A stretch of DNA of 64,000 nt from Pteria penguin (Eukaryota; Mollusca; Bivalvia; Pterioida; Pteriidae): assembly GCA_035048485.1 (NCBI GenBank), contig CM068581.1:62101393-62165392 (forward strand), in the 5' to 3' direction. This document shows, piece after piece, positions 23,980-34,729 of this stretch. Within the stretch, counting starts at the first letter, position 1. Each line of letters begins with the position of its first letter. The position numbers and the translations under genes are program-made. Under the pieces are notes generated by a model that ran no database searches, was not told the origin of the DNA, and saw only the letters and a program-made list of their open reading frames with translations.

Positions 23980-26856
23980 TTATTTGATCAACATTGAAAC
24001 AATAAGAAAAAAAATCACAGTGAGAAATTTTGCCAGAGTTCTCTGTTGTGAATTCCTTGCGTCATTTCCGCTACCCTTCTGTGGTGCTCTATACACGTTC
24101 TTATTATTGCAGTAGTCAGTATTACAGACAGACTGGCACGTGCGATCGTAGACGCTGTCATGGCAACACATTTGTCCACATGAGAATGTTTCCGGAATAC
24201 CACATGTACGGAATACAGACTGGATGCGACCATAACCTTGTAACATAAACAAATATGTTAAAGTATCTACTAAAGTGAAACTAGAACTGACGTTTTAATT
24301 CCAGTTGATTTATCTTATAACATTTTTTCAGCGTTTTGACAAAATATTTTATGAAATATACGAAAGTTTGTTTGCTGTTTTTTTTTAAGTCAAACTTTGA
24401 AAGAAAGTAATTATCAAAGGGGATAATTTTATACAAATATTTTACTGTTGTTATTGATTCAATTTTTTTCAGGTTCATTATAGAATTCATTGCGTTAGTT
24501 GGACTGTCTGTGAGCAAACAGAACAGGAGTTCCGAATCTAACAAATTAATACAACACCTGTATGTGGTGCTTCATGATCCACCTTCTTTAAAGTGACAGC
24601 AGAATGTACACTTGATACATAATTAACACTTTACACATAGTTAACGCTTTCCCTTGTACCGACGAGTACAGAACTGTGTTTTATACTAAACTAGAGTGTT
24701 TGTAGAAGCACTTGTGTCGCCTATCCATTTTATTTTTCAAAAGAGTGGCAGTACCAGACATACAAACATCAAGCATACGTGATCTCTGGATGTTGCAATG
24801 CCGGCAAAACAACAAGATGGGTTTATCTCGTTTACTTTAATCTTATTTTCCAGGATTGAGATTTTTCATCGTGAGGAGACTGTTTTGGGTATATCAGTGC
24901 TGTATTGATACGGTCAACTCATTTCTTTTCCTTTTCTAATATTTAAATAATCTAATACTGATGTTTATCACATCATAGGCGATACATGTTATCTCATTCT
25001 ATGCTACTTCAAGACGACATTGTGCCCAGATTCACACTGTCTCACTTCAAGACGACATTGTTCCCAGATTCAGATAGTCTCACTTCAAGACGACATTGTG
25101 CCCAGATTCACACTGTCTCACTTCAAGACGACATTGTGCACTGATTCAGATAATCTCATGACGAGACCGGGGCAGGCTTGGTGTAGTGGTTAAGCGCTTG
25201 GCTTGCGGCGCCGACGATCCGGGTTCGATTCCCGGGTTGTGTCACTATGTTTAAGAGGTTGGTAACCTCCTGCTTCCATGTCGCGATATAACTGAAATAT
25301 TGTTGAAAGCGACGTAAAACACCAATTAACCAACCAATCATGACGAGACTTATCAGTGACCGCTATAGAATATCAAGTACTATTGATTGATTGTTTTACG
25401 TCACTCCACGACTATTTCACGCGTATGTGACGGCATCTTCTTGATGCATTGCATAGAAATTTATACCTTTGCAACGGACCCAACCGAAGCAGTGAGGGAT
25501 CTTCTATATGCCACGTCGACTGTGACAAGGGACTTCGTTCTCATTGTGTGTCCACGACGGGAGTCGAACCTGGGACCTCTCGGTCAAGAGCTAAGCACCT
25601 CATTCACTGAGGTACACCGGCTATATAACTATTGATAACTTACCAGGAGTGTAGACAGTTTTTGTGTAACAAACGCTTGGACTGTTACAAGATGTAGTGT
25701 GTGCCGTTGTTACATTCCAAGGCGACGTTGCGCATGCGTAGCCCAATTTTATACTATTATACTGATATGAACATGCGTAACATTGAAGTCCATGACATCC
25801 ATTGGCTGAAACGAATTCGAAGGTATTACATTTATGATATCCAGGAATATCCAGGAAAAACATGCATATCTTTTATATTCTATCCTCTATCTACATGTTT
25901 TCAAAACTTCTCTGTACGAATTCTATATGGGTATGTTTCTTATCTTTATAACTATACAGTGGCGTAGATCGGCAGTGAAAAGGGGGTGGGGGGACAACCT
26001 TCCAAAAGTGAAAAGCTTAAAATGCCTTATTTAAGTTTATTTAAACTTTAAATATTACTGTAAAAGGGGGGGCACAAACATGGTTGTGCCCCCTTTCAAA
26101 GTGGAAGGGAGGCGCGTGCCCCCGCTGCCCCCCTTTCTCCTACGTCCTTGCTATAAATGGTATTTTGAAAGTCTTTTCAGGATGCCCTCCAACTTACCGT
26201 TCTGCACGTAACGGTAACACCTAGTAATTGAAGGTTTTGTTTACAATAGACTATTTTCAGGATTTCGCTTTCAGTTTGAAATTCTTAAATATTATCGTAA
26301 AAGAAGACTATGAATAAACAATGACGTTTCAATTATAGAATTTCAAGCAAAACAAACCGAAGAATAAATTTGTGTTGTAGTGTTTGAGTAGATATCACCG
26401 CTTACCACATGGCTAATTGACTTGCAGGTCTTTTATTTAAATAAATCTTAGAGATTATCGTTCATATCATGTGCTTGCGGACAAATTAATCCCCTTATCT
26501 CTAAGATTCTAAGATTCTACTGTATATGAAATGAAACTAGGAAATGGCGTATTGAAAAATATAGGTCATCAAGCTGGTTGTAGAATGAACACCTATACAA
26601 TTAGAATGCCACGTCGGAAAACAAAATAGAGACTAAAGTGTTGCATTGTAAGTTATATTTGTACCATGTCATGTTATGATGTCGGGTATCTTTATTTCCA
26701 TTTTGTTAATCGATTTTTTTTATTTACAGAACGGAATGTTGAATTTCATCTTCCTGTAACCTCAACTTCCGTTACTACTTTTAAGGAATTCCAAAGGATG
26801 TACTTACCGGCTATACTGAGATAAAGGCAGATCTGAATGTAATGATGTCGTAACAT
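23980..26856 (-). CDS. Ly6/uPAR three-finger protein, predicted GPI-anchored, three exons
   Basis: Coding exons are 26856-26808 (signal peptide), 25805-25644 and 24236-23980, joined by two phase-1 introns as is usual for Ly6 genes; total 155 residues. The signal is MLRHHYIQICLYLSIA. The mature chain begins near 'CHGLQCYACSY', the classical LxCYxC opening. It continues with 'YACATSP', 'SCNSPSVCYTKTVY', 'FRTCG', 'CGQMCCHDS' and the diagnostic end 'CNTDYCNN' (the D-x-C-N box of the Ly6/uPAR fold). A Gly/Ser/Asn/Arg-rich linker and a C-terminal hydrophobic segment (FLTVIFFLIVSMLI) with no cytoplasmic tail predict GPI anchoring at the outer plasma membrane. Ligand and function are unknown; molluscs have large, fast-evolving Ly6 sets. 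The signal exon is short and only moderately hydrophobic, but its donor phase fits exactly. The gene starts about 770 bp upstream of the neighbouring unrecognised gene, on the same strand. SINEs and a hAT-like MITE sit in its introns. Confidence 0.82.
25005..25158. repeat. 38-bp tandem repeat, four copies
   Basis: The unit is CACTTCAAGACGACATTGTG then CCCAGATTCACACTGTCT. A family 1 SINE is inserted 10 bp after the last copy. Confidence 0.93.
25168..25337 (+). mobile_element. tRNA-derived SINE, family 1, full copy with TSD
   Basis: The head contains A-box-like TGGTGTAGTGGTTAAGCG and B-box-like GGTTCGATTCC, followed by a conserved body and the tail GACGTAAAACACCAATTAACC. Flanks carry a perfect 12-bp duplication, TCATGACGAGAC, at 25156-25167 and 25338-25349, showing LINE-type retrotransposition. 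It lies in intron 2 of the Ly6 gene. Confidence 0.9.
25388..25627 (-). mobile_element. SINE family 2, reverse copy beside the Ly6 exon 2 donor
   Basis: On the minus strand it has head GCCGGTGTACCTCAGTGAATG, B box GGTTCGACTCC, the body AGATCCCTCACTGC and a tail with GACGTAAAACAATCAATCA. A 9-bp duplication ACTATTGAT flanks it (25379-25387, 25628-25636). The copy lies 7 bp beyond the donor hexamer of Ly6 exon 2. Confidence 0.8.
25962..26150. mobile_element. hAT-like MITE in intron 1 of the Ly6 gene
   Basis: It begins CAGTGGCGTAGATCGG and ends with the diverged complement (CTCCTACGTCCTTG). G-rich and C-rich inner tracts ('AAAAGGGGGG', 'TGCCCCCTTT') pair across the element. No coding content. Confidence 0.5.
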
Positions 26857-29010
26857 TTCCTTGGAATATTTCACTTCTGTATAATGTCTGCTTTGTGATA
26901 CATACCTTCACCCTGTACGTGATTAAGTCATGGGTAACCGTGTGTAAATTGAAACTGTATACATAGCTCAAACGTTTAAATATTTATTTTCAGATACATA
27001 ACAAAAGCCAACTGCATATAGGATAACGTGCACATTAAGCGAGAGCTTGACAAAATTTTCTCGCAGTTATTTAAATAATATTCTTAATGCTTGTAAACGT
27101 CGATAAAAATGAAAACAGCTCGGCAGACGAAAAGCATGGTGATCGTGTATATTATTATTAAACTTTCAAACTGCAGCATTAATTCACGTCTTGTGTATTA
27201 AATAGGTACCAACGTTGGCATAATGTATCAGGAACATATTTTGATCGTTTCTTTTACACTTTGGATTTGCCCAATTTCGGCCTCAGCATCACTGAAGAGA
27301 CATGAGTGGTCAAATGCGCATATGGTGCACAAAATTCATACTCGTATATATGGTCTGATCTTTATTCTTTTAAAAAGTTGAAAATTTGAAATTGTATTAT
27401 CAGGTTTTGCATAAAATCATTCTCAATACAGAAAGAATGTTCGTTTTTCAGGTCACCCGAAAGAAGGTCCAGAGATTCATGTAATTTCTCATCTGTATAC
27501 AGAAAGGTTTACTAAATTTTTAATGAAGGTATTATTTCCCATCTAATGAAGGTATAAATAAAGAAGACAAGTTTTCTGGGAGTATTGTTGAAATAATAGA
27601 TGCCTCTTACCGGCCCCTGCAAATTCAATGTACAAAGGTCAGCACCACAGCAACTTGACCTTGACCTCTAAGGTCCTGGTGACATCATCAATTTTTCTTA
27701 GAAAAACATGAGATAACATACTGTCTCATCAAAGTCAACAACTTCTTGGTCAAAGTTTGATGTAAGTTTTCCTCGGCCGTTGACACTGTAAGAACTCGAA
27801 AGCCTACACCAAGCTTTATTTATTCAATAAAACTGTTATAGTGTCAACACGGTTATCATAAATAAAAAACTTATCATAACAAATCTGTATTCCAACTTTC
27901 AAGCGCTGAACAGCGTCGGAGAAAATCTGAAAAAATGAATTTTATGCATCGATAAGAGGTTGGGTTGGTTGGTTGGATGATTGGTGTTAAGTCGCTTTCA
28001 ATAATTTTTAGGTATATCTCGACATGGAAACATGAGATAGCTATCTCTTAAACATAGTGGCCCAACCTAGGAATCGAACCCGGTTTGTCTGCGCCGTAAG
28101 CAAAGCGTTTAATCACTACACCAAGCCTTTCCCCATGGTTAAGTGGTCAAGACGTATAACACAGCCGAAGCAGCGGGAGATAACTCCTGTGAATTTTTGC
28201 TCAGTAAAAACTACCTATGTACGCATGATTGCTGCAGACAGTCTACCTGATTCATATTTCTTTGTTTTACGTTAATCACATACTTTCATTTTATAACGAC
28301 CTTGACCGCTGACCTTATGGTTTGAATATCAATATGCATCTTCCTCGCTAGAAAACGGAGTGCACATAAAATGGTTTGAACCTGATGTATAATATCGTCC
28401 TTCCTCTCTTATAAAGAAGTATGTGTTCATATTTAGTTTGAATCCGAATCCTTGAATTATCTTACAGAAACCATTTTGTGGCGGAATAACGGACGGACGG
28501 ACGTAAAACAATCATAGAAGGATAGGCAGACGAAGAGATAACCTTACTGCATAGTCCCTTCTGGCAACACTGGTAGAGAAGGGGACTAATAAATTTAACC
28601 TTTCTTTGATCAATGAAATAAGTACCTTTTCACAGACTTGTCTGATAATAACTAATATGACCAAACCATTTTACCATCCCCTACACCCTCCGAATCAAAG
28701 AGTAAAATTGTACCTTTTTTCGAATGTTACATGCTACGTACGGTTTTACAAAAAGACATTACACTTTCATTTTGACAACAACACTAGAAATAATGTTATA
28801 TCATGCGGGACAATTTACAGTAGACATTGACAACGTGACAACGCAAACCTAGGTCCAAAGTCACAAATGAAGTCGCTATCACCTAGCACGTGACACAGTA
28901 GAAGTTATTATCATGTGACTATGCAAGCCAAGGTCCTAAGACACGGTATACCTCGCTCGTTAGCACGTAACAGTGCAAACCTGGGGGTGGGGTGGGGTGA
29001 GTTTTACTAA
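26857..29010. other. Intergenic upstream of the Ly6 gene
   Basis: AT-rich, with one SINE and TGACCTTGACC/AGGTCA words near 27635-27680 and 28298-28320. No gene is supported. The Ly6 promoter must lie just right of 26857, but no TATA box or initiator stands out. Confidence 0.4.
27964..28134 (-). mobile_element. tRNA-derived SINE, family 1, older copy
   Basis: Full length with substitutions in the head and a lost 'TAC' in the tail (GTTAAGTCGC instead of GTTTTACGTCGC). It is intergenic. Confidence 0.8.
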
Positions 29011-29200
29011 AGGTCGTAAGCCGTAGACGTAAACTTTGCGACTAAATATACGTGTACGTCAATTGAATTTTTCTTGTAGTCTATGTTCATACGTTGGTAA
29101 ACGTTGTAAAAAGTGTACGTTACGTTTGGAACTCTTTAGAGAGGAGGCAAATATTTCTTGGTAAAGTTTACGCCTACGTCTATGTTTGGGGTTACGACCT
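29011..29200. repeat. Imperfect ~190-bp foldback repeat
   Basis: The left end AGGTCGTAAGCCGTAGACGT and, read in reverse from the right, AGGTCGTAACCCC...TAGACGTAGGCGTAAACTTT, are inverted copies with small indels. Interior ACGT-rich words repeat (GTGTACGT, GTTACGT). It probably represents a decayed MITE; a fragment of a SINE tail follows at 29205-29275. Confidence 0.5.
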
Positions 29201-29861
29201 TCAGTGAGGCTCAGCCTGGGCCTCAAGCCACAGAAGTCATCAGCACGTGGCAGATCCCTCACTGCTTCCTTGCTACAGGAATTATGTTAAATAATGTTAT
29301 ACGAGTTATTCCTCTTTACCTATAAAATAAAGTCGTTTTCATACGATTCACAAGTAAAGCTTTTTGTGATATTGTTATATCCCTAGAGGGCGATATCTAA
29401 CAGAGGACATTCATTTCTTACCATGTATTTAGTATGAGTTCATTAATTAATCTATAGTAGATAATTACAATAGATTGACTTCTGTCAACATAGTTTACAA
29501 AGTTTTCATATACTGACAAAATGTTGAAAGTTATCTATCAAAAATGAATATATGGACTGAAAGGGTGTAAACGCAGAATTTCCTGGTTTAAGTTAGATAG
29601 GGGTGTCTTGAAAAAAAGGTAAATCTGAAGTGTATTTTTAAGAAATAGTTTCTCTACACAGACCGCGGATTTTCATGTTAATTACACCGCTGTAAATGAT
29701 TACATTTCCTTTAATTAAACCAGTATTGTATTCATAGTGTGTTGTGTAAGAGAATGAGAATTCAAATAGCGATTACTATTTTATATGACAAAATTTAAGG
29801 GATTATTATGCATTTCTAGCATTGACTTCCGATGTATTTTCTGTATTGCAAATAATGATTT

Positions 29862-31085
29862 TAGGAGGTATGATCAAAAAGTTCTTGGCATGATATACTT
29901 TGACGTAATAAAGAAGTGTAAAACCCAAATCAAACCATTATTATAACCCCCCCCCCCCACCCCGTAAACAAAGTTTGGGAGATATATAGGAATCACCCTG
30001 TCTGTCTGTTTGTCTGTCATTCTGTCCACCAAACGTTGTCCGCGCCATAACTTCTTACTCTGTTCGCGGATTTCAATAATACGTCACAGAATTGTTGCTT
30101 AGGATACAAGGTTATAGGTCAAAGGTCAAGGTCATAATAGACACAATAGATAGAACATTTTCCGGAATAATAACTTCCCATTCTTTGCACAGATTTCAAT
30201 AACATTTCACATAATTGTTGCTTAGGATCCAAAGGCGTGTCATGACCTAGAACCAAGGTCATAGGTCAAAGGTCAAGGTCACAATAGACACAATGGGAAA
30301 ACCTTGTTATACATGCTCTATGGATGCCTCATGGGTTTTCATAAAGGGATGAATTAATGCATGTCTTACTTCTGTTGCCGCCAAGGGGGGGGGGGGGGGG
30401 GGGTTGTCCTGTTAGGACAGCTCTAGTTCAAACAGAGTGAACGTTTTAGTAGAGAGAGTAGTATTTCAAAGCTTTTGGTTATACAGGGAATTCACTGTTT
30501 AAAGTTAAAGGGTTACTCAAACCGCCAAAATGAAGAAAAGTTTGAGCAATGATTAAGTATCTGTTTAAAAGGGGGATGACTCTCAGTGAAATTTATGAGA
30601 ACTTCATGAAAACCCTTGGGTAGGAGATACCTTCTTACAGTACTGTCAAAAATAGGCTGCTGAATTTAAAAGGCACAGGGAAAGATGATGCACGTTCTGG
30701 ACATCCGAGAATGTTACCACAGACGAAAACGTTGATATTGTGCACACTTTTGTCATGTGTGACAGAAGGCAAAAACCTCCGAGATATAGCCAGAGAAGTT
30801 AGCGTAAGTTATGGGACTGTTCAATCAATTTTAAATGACATCTTAGTAATGTCTAAGGTCTCGGCTAAATCGGTTCTTTGAATGTTGACTGAAGATCGAA
30901 AGAGAAACAGATATGATATTTCTTAGCATATTATGTCTCGCTGTAAGGATGATCCCGAGGACTTTATGGGTCGAATTGTCACTCAGGATGAAAATAGGGA
31001 GATTATACTGAAAAATATTGACATTTTTTTCAGTCCTGGGTATTCCTAAGTACATAAGGCCGAGAACTTTTTATCTTACCTCGTA
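29862..31085 (+). mobile_element. Mariner relic bounded by TIRs, with a nested insertion
   Basis: The ends are inverted repeats: the left begins TA-GGAGGTATGATC then AAAAAGTTCTTGG, and the right, read in reverse, begins TA-CGAGGTAAGATA then AAAAGTTCTCGG, each next to a TA. From about 30530 a broken transposase reads on the plus strand with many stops and frameshifts. Recognisable pieces are 'DDARSGHPR', 'VSYGTVQSILND', 'MSKVSAKS' and 'GRIVTQDE' (first catalytic Asp region, TGDE in active mariners). The C-terminal catalytic half is deleted. A C/G-tract repeat at about 29945-30430 is inserted between the left TIR and the coding relic. Confidence 0.75.
29945..30430. repeat. C/G-tract dispersed repeat nested in the mariner relic
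   Basis: It begins with a C tract and ends with a tract of about 22 G. Inside are 'CTGTCTGTCTGT' motifs, two diverged copies of an 'AACTTCCCATTCTTTGC'-like segment, and two clusters of AGGTCA direct repeats at about 30116-30134 and 30256-30281. No coding sequence is seen. The polyC/polyG ends look like termini of a non-autonomous element. Confidence 0.5.
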
Positions 31086-31799
31086 TGTGAGGATTTTCTG
31101 TCAGATAATTTGTTCTTACTTTCACTTTCGAACAATATAGGACCAAAGTATTTCTCTACAAAATCCATACCAGAACAAGGCAGTTTGTATACAATATTAT
31201 CTCTGTATTAACAAAATGGCACAATGTAGATCATGGTATCCCTAAGGGATTTTGATTTTTAGGGGGGGGGGAGACTTTGCAAAACAAAAGTCCGGCTCAA
31301 TTCGGGTCGGCAAAAAACCCCAATAATTGTCAATAAATAAATAAATAAATAAATAATCCGCCTCTGAAATTTGGCAGAAAAAAATATTCAGGCCGGTGAA
31401 AGTCTTCCTGTCCCCTCCCACATAAAAATCAAATGGTTGCTCCCTAAATCACACACGTCACAATGTATATAATAAAACATAATAATATCTAAATATGTTG
31501 TCAAAATTATGTTTAGGAAATCTTGAAGCACACACCTGGCACAAAATTGGTCTTTATAGCATGTCATTTGGCCCTATTGACCATACCATAAAACTTTTAT
31601 TCCTTCAAAGATCGGGTTGAAACTTGGAACGTTAATGAGGTACATCCCAAACATGACTACTTTATCCTTTTTTGGCAAGTGGTCATCCAATTTGGGTCAA
31701 CTTTTGTATTACATGTGCGTGAAGGGTTGAGATTGAATATAGTCCAGAATATAAATAGCTCTCTTACTGACTTAAGAAATAATTATATCTCTTAAAATT

Positions 31800-31801
<2 letters not shown>

Positions 31802-31891
<90 letters not shown>
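31802..31891. repeat. (TA)n microsatellite, ~90 bp
   Basis: Uninterrupted alternating T/A in intergenic DNA. Confidence 0.97.
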
Positions 31892-31895
<4 letters not shown>

Positions 31896-32091
31896 TAAGA
31901 CGTTGTATAGAGTTATTTATTCATATCTATGTATTATTAACGGACTGTCTTTTTCTGACCATGTATTATAATATTTAAGTTGTATTGCTACATGTATTGC
32001 AATGTCTGTAAGCTGTATTGCTATTGACCAATAAACTATAAACACATATGATCACCATGCATTATATATGGAAGTTATATTTCTATGTGTT

Positions 32092-32352
32092 AAGCCGGCG
32101 TGGCCTAGTGGTATCGCGCTAGGAAACCAGGGTTCGAGTCCCGCTCTGGTCATGCCGGTCTTCTGTCTTTCGGATTTGACAGTAAAAACCGAGGCCCCGT
32201 GTTGTGGTATGCATGGCACGTTAAAGATCCCTCACTGCTTCGGATAGGTCCCTTGCAAAGGTCAAAATTTGTGTGCCCCACATCAGGCAGATGCCTTCAC
32301 CATATACGTGAAATATTCGTGGTGTGACGTTAAACAAAAATCAATCAATCAA
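32092..32352 (+). mobile_element. tRNA-derived SINE, family 2, with TSD
   Basis: The head GCGTGGCCTAGTGG and B box GGTTCGAGTCC are followed by a body with GGCACGTTAAAGATCCCTC and the tail GTGACGTTAAAC(AAAAATCAATCAATCAA). TTCTATGTGTT flanks both sides (32081-32091 and 32353-32363). Confidence 0.88.
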
Positions 32353-33929
32353 TTCTATGTGTTGTTGTTGTTGTTGTTGTTGTTTTTAAGAAGATGCGGT
32401 GGTGGTAGTTGTGTTGATGGCGGAGTTGGTAGTTGTGACGGTGGTGGTTACAGTGGGAGTGGCAGTGGTTACTGAGGTATCGCCTTGAAGTGGTACTTTT
32501 TTAATATGATATCGATTTCGAATCCTCTTTAAAGATGGACGTCGATGTAGCATCGCAAAGTTCAAACTTACAACATTTACCATGAACTGATCGTTGGTGA
32601 ACACGTCAAATACTTGATATTCCAGAATCAGCTTTATATCTGTACGGTACATTTTATCTTTCTATAAGTGACCAAGTTAGAAATTTTATGTCCAGATAAT
32701 CTACGGATTGAATTCTCATTCTTTACTAGCCTTTCTTGGTATTTAATGATATGAAAAGATTTAAAAAAAATTATAATTTAATTTTGGTTCCGTGTTTTCG
32801 TCAGTATGACGAGATTGTTAGTATATTGCCGAAATGTGGCAAATGTAGATCATATCATTTAAAAAAAAATTAATTGTTTGAAAATTTGTTAAGAACCTCT
32901 TCTTTAATATCTTAAGTATTTGTCATAACCACAAATTATGTGAATCCCCTGGGCGTGTGTGTTCTTTTTACATGAAAAAATCATCATCCACGGTGAGTGA
33001 TTTAAGATAAAAAGAAAATCGCATGTATAAACAATCAAGTCGTCCATCAGAAAACTGTCTTTTATCTTATTACAAAATGTAACTGTAGACTGCGGACACA
33101 TCTTAAGATTTCCCTAAAAAGTGAAAAATAAATAAGAAATACAAAAGAGTAGCTTCTTTCCCACACATACGTAAAAAAAGAAAACGATATAGAATTGTCC
33201 CTAACACAATGCATATTTGTAACTAATACGACAGATCGCTCTGGTGCAGAGCTTCCTTTTGTTTCATGGCGACTTTACAATGACTTTCTCACGCTCGCAC
33301 TAGATACTTCAATAACTCTTGTGATAAATGGCAACATAACATGAAACATCCTCAAATTGTACGAAAATACTGCAAACTAACTAAGTGTAGTTAAGCGCAT
33401 TCAAACCTCTCGGATGTCAGTGAAGCGCCGGCGGGAATCGGATCGTCTGTGTATCGATACCTCATACGACTAAAGGTCCCTTGTCGAGGAGTAGCTTCTC
33501 GTTGTAATTCGGTTCGTGACGTGGAGATTGCGTGATCCCGGGAAGCTCAAGCTCAGAATGATGGCTACGAAAGCGAGTCTGATAGTGAACACCTTCAGCC
33601 GGTAAAGAATATCTGGTTTCTAGTCCTGGTATCGTAAAGCATTATGTGGCCACCCTTATATTTTGTTTTTCTCTGATTTCGCCGCGTTGCCTCACATATA
33701 AAAGGCTATCAGATTAAAACCGATTAAATCAACATCGTTTGCGGAGTATTTTGTTGATATTATTGGACTATGGTCACGGAATGTCTCCCTAAATCTGTTA
33801 AATTGTTAGCCTTGTCTCGCAAGTGACATCAGCACTTTAGAAAGTAGGCAGTGGGTTTGGGTATGCATTGACGATTTTCATCTTTTGGCACTGAAAATGA
33901 AACAAAAATTTGTTAAATTTAATGACATA

Positions 33930-33975
33930 TATGATGCGATCCCCAATACGGAAAGAAGGAGTGTAACGATATATC
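33930..33975. repeat. Solitary unit of the 61-bp satellite
   Basis: ATGATGCGATCCCCAATACG followed by GAAAGAAGGAGTGTAACGAT matches the 61-bp unit with one substitution, 760 bp left of the array and separated from it by unrelated sequence. Confidence 0.85.
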
Positions 33976-34729
33976 CATATGCATGTTGATATTATCCATG
34001 TATGTACAAAATAGGAAGGAGAACAGTATATCTACATAAGCATATTATAACGGGAGACCAATGGGAGAATACGAATAGAATATTAACAATAGAAGAATAA
34101 TAGAGTTTCTGGAGTGGTCGGGTAATTTTCAGAAAGTTGAGGCCGTTATCTAGTAAGAGACGATTTCAGTCAATCTGTTATCGTATTTTTTTTTTTTACG
34201 TCTCTAGTCTTGATTTAATATGGATGTACACAAATATCATAAATGTTTAATATCAAAGCAAAACCTGATTTATTAACAAAACAGCGGATCAAGTCTTAAA
34301 TACAGATGTATGAATTCTTCAATTAAACTTGACATTTAGCGAAATGATATCGTTTATCTTTTTAAAGATAGTTTAATATTATAAAGTTACGTGACCGAGC
34401 TCACGATCAAACAGTTCAGATATAACTTTGCCATTGATTACAAAAGTGATGAAAATTTTGAAATGAATGACTATGATTGTGTGTTGTATTGACTATGAGT
34501 GTGTTGTAGTGAAAATGAGTGTGTTGTAGTGAGACGAACTCCATTGATGTATTTTGGGAAAACTGTGTTCGTATATATTTAAATCTTAAACCAAATCAGA
34601 GACTTGGTAAATTCATTGATTTTAAACGAAAATAAAACACTTCGACTTTCAAAGATAATATGAACTTGTAAAGTATTGGTATACCGGTATGTAAATGTAT
34701 TTGATTATATACAGCCTCTTTCTCTCTCT

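Larger units (their letters stand above)
31086..34729. other. Intergenic with SINE, (TA)n and a weak minus exon candidate
   Basis: A minus frame at 32652-32572 (MYRTDIKLILEYQVF...) ends at a donor-like GTT|GTAAGT and could be an initial exon, without partners. A plus segment at 33562-33601 (MMATKASLIVNTF) in locally GC-richer DNA ends at CCG|GTAAAG. Neither is supported further. A (GTT)n tract lies at 32362-32384. Confidence 0.3.

Noticed and set aside
26198..26240. Minus-strand 'KPSITRCYRYVQN' followed by a GTAAGT donor, resembling part of a Ly6 exon
   Set aside because: A stop lies just upstream and the phase does not fit between Ly6 exons 1 and 2; probably chance or a dead exon.
32386..32652. 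Minus-strand frame ending in a Thr-rich tail
   Set aside because: The Thr-rich part is the complement of GGT-rich simple sequence; only the first 27 codons could be an exon, without partners.
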